Shown here: one piece after another, positions 31,315 to 41,844 of the stretch
Layout of the letters: every line of letters starts with the position of its first letter
Position numbering within the stretch: position 1 is the first letter of the stretch
From: Lederbergia citrea
GTDB taxonomy: Bacteria > Bacillota > Bacilli > Bacillales > Bacillaceae_C
Length of the DNA stretch: 64,000 nt
Direction: 5' to 3'
Assembly (NCBI RefSeq): GCF_018343525.1
Contig: NZ_JAGYPH010000002.1
Span: forward strand, 1-64,000
Notes under the pieces: generated by a model
Told to the model about the DNA's origin: nothing
The model's database searches: none
What the model saw: only the letters and a program-made list of their open reading frames with translations
Position numbers and translations under genes: made by a program

Positions 31315-31362
31315 CCTTGCCCTTTTTCACCAAAAAAGGGCCGCATAGTCCATAAGGAGGTG
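31315..31362 (+). promoter_or_regulatory. rpsF leader, S6:S18-type autoregulatory hairpin
   Basis: CCTT (31315-31318) can pair with AAGG (31354-31357) next to the ribosome-binding site. Inside is a stem GCCCTTTTT/AAAAAAGGG with a CCG directly on its 3' side. This matches the CCG-containing motif bound by S6:S18 in other bacteria and would block rpsF translation when S6/S18 are in excess. Called from pattern only. Confidence 0.55.
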
Positions 31363-31370
31363 ACCATACG

Positions 31371-31658
31371 ATGAGAAAGTACGAAATTATGTACATTATC
31401 CGCCCGAACATTGAAGAGGAAGCGAAACAAGCAGTTACTGAGCGTTTCGATAACATCCTTACTTCTGAAGGTGCTGAGATCATCGAATCAAAAGATTGGG
31501 GTAAGCGTCGTCTTGCATACGAGATTTCGGATTTCCGTGACGGTTTCTACCGTTTAATCCAAACGAATGCAAAACCTGAAGCTGTTCAGGAATTCGACCG
31601 TCTTGCGAAGATCAGTGATGATATCATTCGTCATATTGTTGTTAAAAACGAAAAATAA
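31371..31658 (+). CDS. rpsF: 30S ribosomal protein S6
   Basis: 95 aa, starts [17 protein letters not shown] and carries [16 protein letters not shown], as in B. subtilis S6. First gene of rpsF-ssb-rpsR, in which S6 and S18 bind as a pair. ATG 31371 follows GGAGGTG. Confidence 0.97.
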   Translation: MRKYEIMYIIRPNIEEEAKQAVTERFDNILTSEGAEIIESKDWGKRRLAYEISDFRDGFYRLIQTNAKPEAVQEFDRLAKISDDIIRHIVVKNEK

Positions 31659-31665
31659 ACTTTAA

Positions 31666-31681
31666 TGTTTCATGTGGAACA
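31666..31681. other. parS-like site (one mismatch) between rpsF and ssb
   Basis: TGTTTCATGTGGAACA differs from TGTTYCACGTGRAACA at one position (C8 to T). Intergenic, about 8 kb right of the parS in spo0J. Might be a weaker Spo0J site. Confidence 0.5.
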
Positions 31682-31718
31682 TTTTATAAAGAAGTAAATC
31701 GGGAAGAGGTTGATTCTG

Positions 31719-32231
31719 ATGATGAACCGAGTTGTATTAGTAGGCCGATTAACAAAAGACCCAGATTTGCGCTATACTCCAAATGGAGTAGCAGTGGCAA
31801 CTTTTACGTTGGCTGTTAACCGCACTTTTACGAACCAACAGGGGGAGCGGGAAGCTGACTTCATTAACTGTGTAATTTGGCGCAAGCCAGCAGAGAACGT
31901 TGCTAACTACTTGAAAAAGGGAAGTTTAGCAGGTGTTGATGGCCGCATCCAGACACGCAACTTTGAAGGCCAAGATGGCAAACGTGTTTATATAACAGAA
32001 GTGGTTGCTGATAGTGTTCAATTCCTTGAACCTAGAAGTGCTGGATCACAAAATCGCGGTGGTGACTTTGGAGGAAACCAATTTGGTGACAACCAAAGAA
32101 ACCAATCTAACTCCTTTGGACAAAATCAGAATCAGCAGCGCGGTAACCAAAACTTTACCCGTACAGATGAAGATCCCTTCTCAAATGATGGACAACCCAT
32201 CGATATTTCAGACGACGATCTTCCATTCTAA
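31719..32231 (+). CDS. ssb: Single-stranded DNA-binding protein
   Basis: About 170 aa. OB-fold ([19 protein letters not shown] to VQFLEPR), a Gly/Asn/Gln-rich linker, and the C-terminal acidic tip DISDDDLPF that recruits replication and repair partners. ATG 31719 follows GAAGAGG; the frame's earlier TTG (31710) overlaps the ribosome-binding region. Confidence 0.97.
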   Translation: MMNRVVLVGRLTKDPDLRYTPNGVAVATFTLAVNRTFTNQQGEREADFINCVIWRKPAENVANYLKKGSLAGVDGRIQTRNFEGQDGKRVYITEVVADSVQFLEPRSAGSQNRGGDFGGNQFGDNQRNQSNSFGQNQNQQRGNQNFTRTDEDPFSNDGQPIDISDDDLPF

Positions 32232-32238
32232 AACCAAA

Positions 32239-32543
<305 letters not shown>

Positions 32544-32553
32544 TAATTAAATG

Positions 32554-32595
32554 AAAAAAAGAGCAGTGAGGATTTTCCTTTCTGCTCTTTTTTTT
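32554..32595 (+). terminator. Rho-independent terminator after rpsR
   Basis: Stem AAAAGAGCAG/CTGCTCTTTT followed by T run. Confidence 0.88.
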
Positions 32596-32684
32596 GTATC
32601 TAAAAACTTTTAATCTTTCTTATCCCTAAACTTTAAGCGAAATATGTCGAAATAATGAATGTGTTTTAAATAGGAGAAGAGCAG

Positions 32685-34685
32685 GTGTGGAAAGTGTTCA
32701 AATCAATCAAAACAAAAATCATCGGTACCGTCATACTTTTAATTATGCTGTCCGTTGCTGTAATTATCGCGATCAGCAGCACACAAGTTAAGTCTAAAAC
32801 AGAGGAAAATCTCGTTGAACAAAGTAAAGGGATGGTAACGGAGCTAGGAAACTCCATTCAATATTTTTTGGGACAATATGAAAGAAGTTTGTATCAGCTT
32901 TCAAATACAGAGACCGTCATCCAATATGCTAAAGACGGTCATGATAAGAATGGAAATCATAAAAAGGCTTTAGAACAGGCATTTAAAGGATATATTGACA
33001 TATATGGTGAATCGTCCTCAGTTTTTGTTTCTATGCCGAATAAACATACAAATATTATTCCCTATGTAGACCTGGGTAATTTTGATCCAACTTCTAGGTC
33101 ATGGTATCAACTATCGATGGAGAAAACTTCGATGGTCATCTGGACCAATCCATATGTCGATGAAGCGACAGGGGAATATGTCATTACAGCCTCCAAAGCA
33201 GTTATTGATGGCGGATCAGTTGTCGGAGTTGTAGGGGTAGATATAAACCTCGGTGCATTGACAGAAAAAATCTCCGCGAGCAAGCTAGGTTTTAATGGAT
33301 ATCCTTTTATTCTTGACGCGGAAGGAACAGCGATTGTCCATCCGACAGACCGTGGAGAAAATTTAACTAAGCATACATTTATTGCTGATATGTATAAAGA
33401 TGATCGAAAAGATGGCGTTATTAACTACACACTAGGTGGAGAAAAACGGTTGAATATATACACAACCATTCCCGAAGTGGATTGGAAGCTAGGTGTCGTT
33501 TATAACGAAAAAGAAATTGGTAAAGTTGCAGCAGAAGCTAATAAATCAGTCATGTTAGTGGCGTTGGCAACAGTTTTCATAACTGTGATCGTTTTGGTTA
33601 TATTAGTAAGTCGAATGATTAAGCCACTCTTTACATTAAAACAAACGATGGAAAAAGTAGCAGAAGGAGATTTAACGGTTCGCGCTGACGTTCATTCAAA
33701 AGATGAGATCGGCCAACTGGCTAATGATTTTAATGCGATGATCGACAGTATGAATAGCGTCATTTCCGTTGTGAATGGATCTGTCGAAAATGTTCGTCTA
33801 TCCGCTGAAAGTTTAAGTGCTGCATCAGAGGAAACAAATGCTGCAAGTGAAGAAATGGCTATTGCAGTCAATGAAATCGCACAAGGAGCTTCTCAATCTG
33901 CGGAAGATGCAGAGGAAGTAAACGATCGTTCCAATTTGCTTGGTAATCAAATTAATGAGATTAGTGAAAAAGCCCATAAAATGACTGCCATCGCTGACCG
34001 TGCAAATGTAATGAATACAACCGGACAGGAACAAATGCACCATCTAAAAAGTTCTTTTAATGATTGGAAAAGTAATTTACAAACAATGGCAGACGTGGTT
34101 GGCCAATTGGACCATAAAGTAAAAGCAATTGGTACAGTGATGGAGACGATTACGCAAATCTCGACACAGACTAATTTACTTGCATTGAATGCAAGCATTG
34201 AAGCAGCAAGAGCAGGAGAGCATGGGAAAGGGTTCGCGGTCGTAGCGGATGAAGTTCGCAAGCTTGCTGAGCAATCAGCTCAATCGACAGAAGAAGTTAA
34301 AATTACCGTCCAAGAACTCCTATCGGGAGCGCAGCAGGTAGCCATGCAGATGTTAGAAACGAGAGACACCTTTGTAGAGCAGGAAACCGTTGTCCAAGAT
34401 ACAGAAACAACATTTGCAGAGGTGTCAAAACTAATGAATGATATGCAGACATCCATCGATTCAGTCTATCATGAAATTCAACAAGTGGCGGATCATAAAG
34501 AAGAAGTGGTAAGGACGATCCAAACGATGGCTGCGACTTCAGAAGAAACGGCTGCTGCATGTGAACAAGTGAGTGCATCCACGGATGAACAGCTGCGTGC
34601 CATACAATCAGTGGCAGAATCTGCAGAACAGCTTACAGAGCTCAGTCATGAACTTTTTGATGCAGTGAATCATTTCAAAGTATAA
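32685..34685 (+). CDS. Methyl-accepting chemotaxis protein (dCache-HAMP-MA)
   Basis: 666 aa receptor. TM1 (about 9-30), an extracellular double-Cache ligand domain (about 35-275, with [15 protein letters not shown] and [13 protein letters not shown]), TM2 (about 286-306), HAMP ([21 protein letters not shown]), and a cytoplasmic signalling hairpin with [22 protein letters not shown] cut at its tip. Such dCache receptors often bind amino acids or organic acids; the ligand here is unknown. Start GTG 32685 behind AGGAGAAGAGC. Alone, no other che genes near. Confidence 0.93.
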   Translation: MWKVFKSIKTKIIGTVILLIMLSVAVIIAISSTQVKSKTEENLVEQSKGMVTELGNSIQYFLGQYERSLYQLSNTETVIQYAKDGHDKNGNHKKALEQAFKGYIDIYGESSSVFVSMPNKHTNIIPYVDLGNFDPTSRSWYQLSMEKTSMVIWTNPYVDEATGEYVITASKAVIDGGSVVGVVGVDINLGALTEKISASKLGFNGYPFILDAEGTAIVHPTDRGENLTKHTFIADMYKDDRKDGVINYTLGGEKRLNIYTTIPEVDWKLGVVYNEKEIGKVAAEANKSVMLVALATVFITVIVLVILVSRMIKPLFTLKQTMEKVAEGDLTVRADVHSKDEIGQLANDFNAMIDSMNSVISVVNGSVENVRLSAESLSAASEETNAASEEMAIAVNEIAQGASQSAEDAEEVNDRSNLLGNQINEISEKAHKMTAIADRANVMNTTGQEQMHHLKSSFNDWKSNLQTMADVVGQLDHKVKAIGTVMETITQISTQTNLLALNASIEAARAGEHGKGFAVVADEVRKLAEQSAQSTEEVKITVQELLSGAQQVAMQMLETRDTFVEQETVVQDTETTFAEVSKLMNDMQTSIDSVYHEIQQVADHKEEVVRTIQTMAATSEETAAACEQVSASTDEQLRAIQSVAESAEQLTELSHELFDAVNHFKV

Positions 34686-34736
34686 GAAAGACAATGGGAA
34701 GAGGTGCCTAGCTCCAGCACCTAGCCAAATCAAGGA

Positions 34737-35146
34737 ATAACGTCTTCAAATGTAAGAAAATCAAAAATGGAGACATCCAAATGGGGAATGACGTCTTCAA
34801 ATGTAAGAAAAATAAAACTGGAGACGTCCAAATGAGGAATGACGTCTTCAAATGTAAGAAAAACAAAACTGGAGACGTCCAAGCGAGGAATGACGTCTTC
34901 AAATGTAAGAAAATCAAAAATGGAGACATCCAAATGGGGAATGACGTCCTCAAATGTAAGAAAAACAAAACTGGAGACGTCCAAGCGAGGAATGACGTCC
35001 TCAAACGTAAGAAAAACAAAACTGGAGACGTCCAAGCCGGGAATGACGTCTTCAAATGTAAGAAAATCAAAACTGGAGACGTCCAAGCCGGGAATGACGT
35101 CTTCAAATGTAAGAAAATCAAAATTGAAGACGTCCAAGCCAGAATA
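34737..35146. repeat. Eight-unit tandem array of 51-bp repeats with GACGTC dyads
   Basis: The block TGACGTC starts a unit at about 34738, 34789, 34840, 34891, 34942, 34993, 35044 and 35095 (period exactly 51). Each unit has GACGTCTTC and GGAGACGTC facing each other around a roughly 20-nt A-rich loop. Because 51 is 17 codons, several frames stay open on both strands, but none has a ribosome-binding site and the translations are pure repeats. About 145 bp after it hold nothing notable. Confidence 0.9.
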
Positions 35147-35292
35147 CTGTCATGTAATTTGTGAAAACAAATAAAACGATTTTCGGAGGTGCCGTAATTT
35201 TATGGAACCTCTTTTTCGTACTGTAAAGTTGAAGGTTCGCGTAATCATCGTTAAAATAGATAAGGTATACGTTTGCTAGATGAGGTGAAAGA

Positions 35293-36231
35293 GTGAAGAA
35301 AAACCAAAAGCTGATCGAAGGAGCTTCAATGCTGGCTATTTTTATTTTGATGCTGCTTCTTTCACTATTTATTCCATTGGTAAGTATAGTAGTGCAATTC
35401 TTTCTCATATTGCCATTCCTACTATATAGTGCAAAATATCCTGTAAAATATGCTGCAATGCTTGTAGTGGCAGCTGTGTTTGTTTCTTTTGTTTTAGGCT
35501 CTTATTATGCTGTACCGCTTGCGTTGCTTTTCGGGACAACTGGCCTGATGATGGGCTATTGTATTAGATCCAGAAAAAACAAACTCGTTGTTTATTTAGC
35601 ATCGAGCATGGTGTTTTTAGCAAATATATTATTGTTTTTTGCGATTGCAGCCAAGTTTTTTGGCATGAACTTTTTAGAGGAAATCTCTGACCTATTTAAA
35701 TCTTCGGTAACTCAATACACCGATGCCTTAAGCATAATCGGTCAGTCACCGCCACCAGAGCTTCAAGACCAGCTAGGTGAAATGATCAGAATGATGAATT
35801 CGATGGCGCCAACCCTACTTCTCATTACAGCTTTTATCACAGTCCTGATCCTGATGGCTGTGAATTTTCCGATCATAAAGAGATTGGGAATAGCGGTTCC
35901 AAAGTTCGAGCCATTTCGGTTAATGAAGTTTCCTAAAAGCATCTTATGGTATTACTTAATTGCACTCGTATTGTCCATGCTTATGAAGTTAGAGGTAGGT
36001 TCTTATTGGTATATGGCTTTAGTCAATGCAGCTTTTATTCTGCAAACACTGCTGGTGATCCAAGGTTTATCATTTATTTTTTATTATAACCATATAAAAA
36101 AATGGCCGAAATTTATTCCCATTTTGGCGGTTATCTTAACGTTAGTCCTACCTTTCACTCTTTCAATTGTGAGGGTGTTAGGTATAATTGATATAGGCTT
36201 TAATTTAAGGCAGCGGCTAAATAATAAATGA
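35293..36231 (+). CDS. yybS: YybS family membrane protein (DUF2232)
   Basis: 312 aa, about eight hydrophobic segments with little soluble sequence, typical of DUF2232/YybS. The gene stands directly before gdpP and rplI, the conserved order in Bacillus. A substrate-binding subunit role for a transporter has been suggested for related families but is unproven. GTG 35293 follows GAGGTGAAA. Confidence 0.88.
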   Translation: MKKNQKLIEGASMLAIFILMLLLSLFIPLVSIVVQFFLILPFLLYSAKYPVKYAAMLVVAAVFVSFVLGSYYAVPLALLFGTTGLMMGYCIRSRKNKLVVYLASSMVFLANILLFFAIAAKFFGMNFLEEISDLFKSSVTQYTDALSIIGQSPPPELQDQLGEMIRMMNSMAPTLLLITAFITVLILMAVNFPIIKRLGIAVPKFEPFRLMKFPKSILWYYLIALVLSMLMKLEVGSYWYMALVNAAFILQTLLVIQGLSFIFYYNHIKKWPKFIPILAVILTLVLPFTLSIVRVLGIIDIGFNLRQRLNNK

Positions 36232-36256
36232 AAAAAGTAATAAAGGAGCTGAAGGG

Positions 36257-38230
36257 ATGCCTTCATATTTTAAGAAGCACAAAATGAGATATCCATTATA
36301 CGGTATAATGGTTGTATCAGCTGTACTTCTTGTCTTCATCGGCATTCAAAGTACGTGGATAGCCCTGATCGGCACTTTATTGCTATTGGCATTGTTTTAT
36401 GCGGCTCTCCATGTAGAGAAGGAAGCAGCAAAAGCAACGGAAGAGTATATTACTACTCTTTCTTACCGCGTAAAAAAAGTCGGTGAGGAAGCTTTAATGG
36501 ATATGCCGATTGGGATCATGCTCATTAATGATGATTACCAAATTGAATGGACAAATCCATTTATGGCATCATGTTTTAATGAAAATACTCTTGCAGGGCG
36601 ATCCTTATATGATGTGGGTGAACAAATTATCCCCCTCATTAAACAAGATATCGATACAGAAATTGTCACGATAAACGAAAGAAAATATAATGTAATTCTC
36701 AAATTGGAAGAGAAATTACTTTATTTTTTTGATGTAACAGATCAAATAGAAACAGTAAGGCGCTATGAAGCTGAAAGAAATGTCATTGCCTTCATTTTTC
36801 TTGATAATTATGATGATGCAACACAAGGAATGGATGATCAAGCAAGGAGCGGGCTAAATAGTACCGTTACCTCTCTATTGAATGAATGGGCGCTTGAACA
36901 TGGGATTTTTCTAAAGAGAACATCTTCGGACCGCTTTGTCACATTACTGAATGAAAAGATATTACGTGAATTGGAAATGGAAAAATTCTCGATCTTGGAT
37001 ACTGTGAGAGAAACAACGGCAAAACAAAATGTGCCACTGACTTTAAGTATCGGGGTTGGAATAGGTGAATTAACACTGCCGGAGCTTGGTGTTTTAGCAC
37101 AATCCAGTTTAGATTTAGCCTTAGGACGGGGAGGAGACCAGGTGGCGCTCAAGCTCCCTAATGGTAAGTTGAAATTTTATGGGGGCAAAACAAATCCCAT
37201 GGAAAAACGGACTAGGGTAAGGGCTCGCGTTATTTCCCACGCGTTGAAGGAATTAATTGTGGAAAGCGATCAAGTCATCGTCATGGGTCATAAATATCCA
37301 GATATGGACGCGATCGGAGCTTCAATCGGTATTCGTAAAGCAGCAGAAATGAATCACCGTGAAGGTTATATTGTTGTTAATTTTTCTGAAATTGATACGG
37401 GAGTTCAACGTCTCATAGAAGAGATGAAGGCATATCCGGATCTTTATTCAAGGCTCATTACTCCCGAGGAAGCGTTGGAACTCGCAACAGAAAATACCCT
37501 TCTCGTTGTTGTGGATACGCATAAACCATCACTCGTTATTGAAGAAAAGTTGCTGAATAAAACAGATCGCGTCGTAGTCATTGATCATCATCGTCGTAGT
37601 GAAGATTTTATTAAAAAACCTTTGCTCGTGTATATGGAGCCATACGCATCATCAACAGCAGAGCTTGTAACGGAACTATTAGAGTATCAGCCGAAAAACG
37701 GAAAAATAAATTCACTGGAAGCCACCGCTTTATTGTCCGGGATTATCGTTGATACGAAAAGCTTTACGCTTCGAACAGGTTCACGTACTTTTGATGCAGC
37801 TTCCTATCTACGCTCACAAGGCGCCGATACGGTTTTAGTGCAAAAGTTTTTAAAAGAAGATGTTGATACTTATATAAAACGATCAAAACTGATCGAAACA
37901 GTGGAATTTTATCGTGATGGAATTGCGATTGCGAGTGGCAAAGAGGATGAGATTTATGACCCTGTCTTGATTGCCCAAGCAGCAGATACATTGCTAACGA
38001 TGGATAATGTTTCCGCATCATTCGTCATTTCGAAACGGGCGGAAGATATTGTCGGAATCAGTGCCCGTTCCTTGGGCGAAATCAATGTGCAAATTCTCAT
38101 GGAGGCACTTGGTGGGGGCGGACATTTGTCGAATGCCGCTGTTCAGCTGCCAGGAGAAAAAATCGTTGAAGTTGAGTTAGTATTAAAGCAAGCAATAGAT
38201 GATTATTTGGAAGGGAGTCAAGAATCGTGA
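36257..38230 (+). CDS. gdpP: Cyclic-di-AMP phosphodiesterase GdpP
   Basis: 657 aa. Two membrane helices (12-50), a degenerate PAS domain that can bind heme (about 75-160), a degenerate GGDEF (SSDRF at 223-227 in place of GGDEF), then DHH/DHHA1. Metal ligands are visible: H345, D349, D351 ([11 protein letters not shown]), D420, D443-H444-H445 (VIDHHRR) and D499; C-terminal [10 protein letters not shown]. Degrades c-di-AMP to pApA, setting potassium and wall homeostasis and beta-lactam tolerance. ATG 36257 after AAAGGAGCTG. Overlaps rplI by 4 nt. Confidence 0.97.
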   Translation: MPSYFKKHKMRYPLYGIMVVSAVLLVFIGIQSTWIALIGTLLLLALFYAALHVEKEAAKATEEYITTLSYRVKKVGEEALMDMPIGIMLINDDYQIEWTNPFMASCFNENTLAGRSLYDVGEQIIPLIKQDIDTEIVTINERKYNVILKLEEKLLYFFDVTDQIETVRRYEAERNVIAFIFLDNYDDATQGMDDQARSGLNSTVTSLLNEWALEHGIFLKRTSSDRFVTLLNEKILRELEMEKFSILDTVRETTAKQNVPLTLSIGVGIGELTLPELGVLAQSSLDLALGRGGDQVALKLPNGKLKFYGGKTNPMEKRTRVRARVISHALKELIVESDQVIVMGHKYPDMDAIGASIGIRKAAEMNHREGYIVVNFSEIDTGVQRLIEEMKAYPDLYSRLITPEEALELATENTLLVVVDTHKPSLVIEEKLLNKTDRVVVIDHHRRSEDFIKKPLLVYMEPYASSTAELVTELLEYQPKNGKINSLEATALLSGIIVDTKSFTLRTGSRTFDAASYLRSQGADTVLVQKFLKEDVDTYIKRSKLIETVEFYRDGIAIASGKEDEIYDPVLIAQAADTLLTMDNVSASFVISKRAEDIVGISARSLGEINVQILMEALGGGGHLSNAAVQLPGEKIVEVELVLKQAIDDYLEGSQES

Positions 38231-38676
38231 AAGTTATTTTTCTGAAGGACGTTAAAGGTAGAGGTAAAAAAGGGGAAGTAAAAAATGTTGCGGACGGCTA
38301 TGCGCATAACTTTTTAATTAAACAAGGGCTGGCAATTGAAGCAACACCAGGAAATATTAAATCTCTTGATAATCAGAAAAAGAAAGAACAGCAAGTTGCG
38401 AACGAAGAGTTGGAAGAAGCGGTAAAATTAAAAGAAACGATTGAAGCATTAACAGTAGAATTGAAAGCGAAGTCCGGTGAAGGTGGAAGACTATTTGGTT
38501 CGATTACAAATAAACAAATCGCGGACGAATTGAAAAAAACGCATAATATTAAAATTGATCGACGTAAAATTGGGTTGGATGATGCAATCCGCTCACTAGG
38601 TGTAACAAAGGTTCCGGTTAAACTTCACCAGGAAGTCACGGCTACAGTTGACGTACATGTGAAGGAAGAAAACTAA
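38227..38676 (+). CDS. rplI: 50S ribosomal protein L9
   Basis: 149 aa: N-terminal RNA-binding domain ([18 protein letters not shown]), the long connecting helix, and the C-terminal domain ([14 protein letters not shown]). GTG 38227 overlaps the gdpP stop, so it is coupled to gdpP. Confidence 0.97.
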   Translation: MKVIFLKDVKGRGKKGEVKNVADGYAHNFLIKQGLAIEATPGNIKSLDNQKKKEQQVANEELEEAVKLKETIEALTVELKAKSGEGGRLFGSITNKQIADELKKTHNIKIDRRKIGLDDAIRSLGVTKVPVKLHQEVTATVDVHVKEEN

Positions 38677-38723
38677 ATTTACCACAACTTTAAACACTGA
38701 TTTCATGATAGAATAGAGCTAGC

Positions 38724-38762
38724 AAAAAAATGTGATGCGGTTTCGGCCGGTCACATTTTTTA
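38724..38762 (+). terminator. Rho-independent terminator after rplI
   Basis: Stem AAAAATGTGA/TCACATTTTT with a 15-nt GC-rich loop. Confidence 0.8.
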
Positions 38763-38855
38763 TATGAAAGAAATTAAAGTTTTTATATATAAATTAGGAA
38801 GTCATTGATGATAAACAAGGCGCTTGCGCATTTCTAAAGGGGTGGAATAGCTAGA

Positions 38856-40217
38856 ATGAGTGATTTATTGGATCGAACGCCGCCGCAAAATATAGAAGCT
38901 GAACAGGCTGTCATTGGTGCTATATTTTTGGAACCATCCGCATTGATACTTGCATCGGAAATCCTCATTCCTGAGGATTTTTATCGGAGTTCTCATCAAA
39001 AGATCTTTGATTGTATGTTGAAATTAAGCGAGACTGGTAAAGCGGTTGACTTGATTACCGTCACAGAAGAGCTCGCTGCTGCCAAGCTGCTTGAGGATGT
39101 TGGGGGCGTTTCCTACTTAAGTGAGATTGCAGTTTCCGTTCCAACAGCAGCGAATATTGGTTATTATGCCCGGATTGTGGAAGAAAAATCGCTTCTTCGC
39201 CGTTTAATTAGAACCGCTACAAATATTGCGACAGATGGCTATTCTCGCGAAGATGAAGTGGATGCTCTTCTAAGTGAAGCGGAAAAACAAATAATGGAAG
39301 TGGCCCAGCGTAAAAATGCAGGCGCTTTTCATAATATTAAAGACGTGCTCGTTCGAACATACGATAATATTGAACTACTTCATCATCAAAAAGGCGATGT
39401 CACAGGCATTCCAACGGGATTTACAGAGCTTGATAAAATGACGGCCGGTTTCCAGCGGAATGATTTAATCATCGTTGCTGCCCGTCCTTCCGTTGGTAAA
39501 ACGGCATTTGCGCTGAATATTGCACAAAATGTTGGTACAAAGACTGGAGAAAATATCGCGATATTCAGTCTTGAGATGGGTGCAGAGCAGCTCGTCATGC
39601 GGATGCTTTGTGCAGAAGGTAATATTAATGCCCAAAACTTGAGAACAGGTGCATTAACAGATGAAGATTGGCGTAAGCTGACGATGGCAATGGGAAGCTT
39701 ATCTAATTCAGGCATCTATATTGATGACACTCCTGGCGTTCGGATTGGAGAAATCCGTTCTAAATGTCGCCGTCTGAAGCAGGAGCATGGCCTTGGCATG
39801 ATTTTGATCGACTATTTGCAGCTTATTCAAGGGAATGGACGTTCAGGAGAAAACCGCCAGCAGGAAGTTTCGGAGATTTCTCGTTCCTTGAAGGCCTTGG
39901 CGCGTGAACTTGAAGTTCCAGTCATTGCCCTGTCACAGCTTTCCCGTGGTGTGGAGCAGCGGCAGGATAAGCGTCCAATGATGTCTGATATTCGTGAATC
40001 AGGAAGTATTGAGCAAGATGCCGATATCGTAGCCTTCCTATATCGGGACGATTATTACGATCAGGAGTCGGAAAACAAGAATATCATCGAAATCATCATT
40101 GCGAAGCAGCGTAACGGTCCAGTTGGTACAGTCTCACTTGCTTTTGTAAAAGAATATAATAAATTCGTCAATCTTGAACATAGATATGATGATTCCGCCG
40201 TTCCTTCGGGAGCGTAA
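38856..40217 (+). CDS. dnaB: Replicative DNA helicase
   Basis: 453 aa hexameric 5'-3' helicase (called DnaC in B. subtilis). N-terminal domain with PPQNIEAEQAVIGAI, RecA-like C-terminal domain with Walker A ARPSVGKTA, Walker B IDYLQLI and the sensor SGSIEQDAD. ATG 38856 follows AAGGGGTGG. The usual next gene in Bacillus, purA, is not here. Confidence 0.97.
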   Translation: MSDLLDRTPPQNIEAEQAVIGAIFLEPSALILASEILIPEDFYRSSHQKIFDCMLKLSETGKAVDLITVTEELAAAKLLEDVGGVSYLSEIAVSVPTAANIGYYARIVEEKSLLRRLIRTATNIATDGYSREDEVDALLSEAEKQIMEVAQRKNAGAFHNIKDVLVRTYDNIELLHHQKGDVTGIPTGFTELDKMTAGFQRNDLIIVAARPSVGKTAFALNIAQNVGTKTGENIAIFSLEMGAEQLVMRMLCAEGNINAQNLRTGALTDEDWRKLTMAMGSLSNSGIYIDDTPGVRIGEIRSKCRRLKQEHGLGMILIDYLQLIQGNGRSGENRQQEVSEISRSLKALARELEVPVIALSQLSRGVEQRQDKRPMMSDIRESGSIEQDADIVAFLYRDDYYDQESENKNIIEIIIAKQRNGPVGTVSLAFVKEYNKFVNLEHRYDDSAVPSGA

Positions 40218-40227
40218 GGATTAGGGG

Positions 40228-40253
40228 CACCTCCATTGTGGGGTGTTTTTTTT
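40228..40253 (+). terminator. Rho-independent terminator after dnaB
   Basis: Stem CACCTC/GGGGTG (G-U pairs) with eight T. Confidence 0.6.
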
Positions 40254-40372
40254 GTGGTGAATCTACCAATGATCCCCCTTGCATTCTCGATGAATATTAG
40301 ATACACTTAGATGCATAATTATTCTAATATACTTTTAAAAATACAACGAGAATAACAGAAGGGGTATTAAAG

Positions 40373-41809
40373 ATGAGTACACAAAGCAGTAAAGAGTATA
40401 GTAATCAGCCAGTAGATTTCAAACAAACGAAAGAGCCTAAAATAAAAAATATTAACGCCTTCGTCCTTATCTTTTTTGTCATCGTGACGGCTGCCATCTT
40501 AACGTATATCGTGCCTGCCGGTGAATATGAAAGGGTGGAAGTGGATGGCCGTAGCATTGTAAATCCAGATTCCTTCCAGTTTACAGATCCATCTCCGGTC
40601 GGCTTCTTTAAAATTTTTACAAGTGTTCACACCGGTATGATTAATGGTGCTGGAATTATCTTTTTTGTCCTGATTGTTGGCGGGGCATTTGGTATATTAA
40701 AAGCAACGGGTGCAATGGATGCACTGATAATGACGATCTCTAGAAAACTTGCTAACAAAGAAATGCTGCTTATCCCTGTCTTAATGCTGTTTTTTGCGGC
40801 GGGTGGAACATTGATGGGGATGTCTGAGGAAACAATCATCTATGTGGCCATTATCACACCACTTGCAATCGCACTTGGCTTTGATGCCATTGTCGGGTTT
40901 GCGATCGTTTCACTCGGCGCTAATATTGGATTTATGAGTGCAGTGCTAAATCCTTTTAATGTAGGCGTTGCTCAAAGTATTGCCGAGCTGCCGACATTCT
41001 CAGGCATTGGCATGAGACTCGCCTTACTCACCACTTTTTATATAGCTGGAGTCATCTACGTATATCGTTATGCTAGAAAAATAAAAGCAAATCCGCAACT
41101 TCGCTATTTGGGTAATTTTCAGAAGAAAAAAGAACATCTTCAACAAGCGGAAATAAAGATGGAAACACGCCATAAATGGGTATTGAGTGTCTTTTTACTT
41201 AATTTTATTGTGCTTATTATCGGTGTACTGAAATATGACTGGTATATTACTGAGATTGCAGGTTTATTCCTTTTGTCTGGCATTATGATTGGTCTCATTG
41301 GAAAATTATCCGCAAGTAATATTGCCGATGGTTTTATGGATGGTGCAAAAGAGGTGATCGGCGGGGCATTAATCATTGGATTTGCTCAAGCTATATTAGT
41401 AGTCTTTCAAGACGGAAAGTTAATGGACTCGCTTTTATATTATGCTTCATCTCTCTTAACTCAATTGTCGCCAGCTTTTAATGCTGTAGGAATGTTTTTT
41501 GTGCAACTATTCTTAAACTTCCTTGTACCGTCTGGAAGCGGCCAAGCTGCATTGACAATGCCGATTATGGCACCACTTTCCGATCTAGTTGGTGTTACGA
41601 GACAAACTGCGGTATTGGCATTCCAACTTGGAGATGGAATTACAAATTCAATTTTTCCAACAGCGGGGGTCCTAATTGCCGGACTTGCAATTGCGGGTAT
41701 TCCATATACACGATGGGTGAAATGGGTGTTGCCGTTTATTTTGATCGAAGTGGCGATCGGCGTAGTTTTCCTAATCATTGCCCAAGCGATCCAATATGGA
41801 CCATTTTAA
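40373..41809 (+). CDS. YfcC family (C4-dicarboxylate/arginine-type) transporter
   Basis: 478 aa with about 12 membrane segments. After a soluble N-terminus comes NAFVLIFFVIVTAAILTYIVPAG, which ends in the VPAGEYERV motif typical of the YfcC/DcuC-like family. NVGVAQSIAELPTFSGIGMR and PSGSGQAALTMP are conserved substrate-path segments. Members move dicarboxylates, amino acids or peptides. The next gene is an M20 amidohydrolase, a pairing seen with uptake of N-acylated amino acids or peptides, so that is the likely role. ATG 40373 after AGAAGGGG. Confidence 0.85.
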   Translation: MSTQSSKEYSNQPVDFKQTKEPKIKNINAFVLIFFVIVTAAILTYIVPAGEYERVEVDGRSIVNPDSFQFTDPSPVGFFKIFTSVHTGMINGAGIIFFVLIVGGAFGILKATGAMDALIMTISRKLANKEMLLIPVLMLFFAAGGTLMGMSEETIIYVAIITPLAIALGFDAIVGFAIVSLGANIGFMSAVLNPFNVGVAQSIAELPTFSGIGMRLALLTTFYIAGVIYVYRYARKIKANPQLRYLGNFQKKKEHLQQAEIKMETRHKWVLSVFLLNFIVLIIGVLKYDWYITEIAGLFLLSGIMIGLIGKLSASNIADGFMDGAKEVIGGALIIGFAQAILVVFQDGKLMDSLLYYASSLLTQLSPAFNAVGMFFVQLFLNFLVPSGSGQAALTMPIMAPLSDLVGVTRQTAVLAFQLGDGITNSIFPTAGVLIAGLAIAGIPYTRWVKWVLPFILIEVAIGVVFLIIAQAIQYGPF

Positions 41810-41844
41810 AAGCAAGCTAAATAAAAAACTATGGAGGATTCATC

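Noticed and set aside
34708..35174. Four overlapping frames of 111-137 residues on both strands
   Set aside because: They exist only because the 51-bp tandem repeat is a multiple of three; no ribosome-binding site and the same repeat in every frame.
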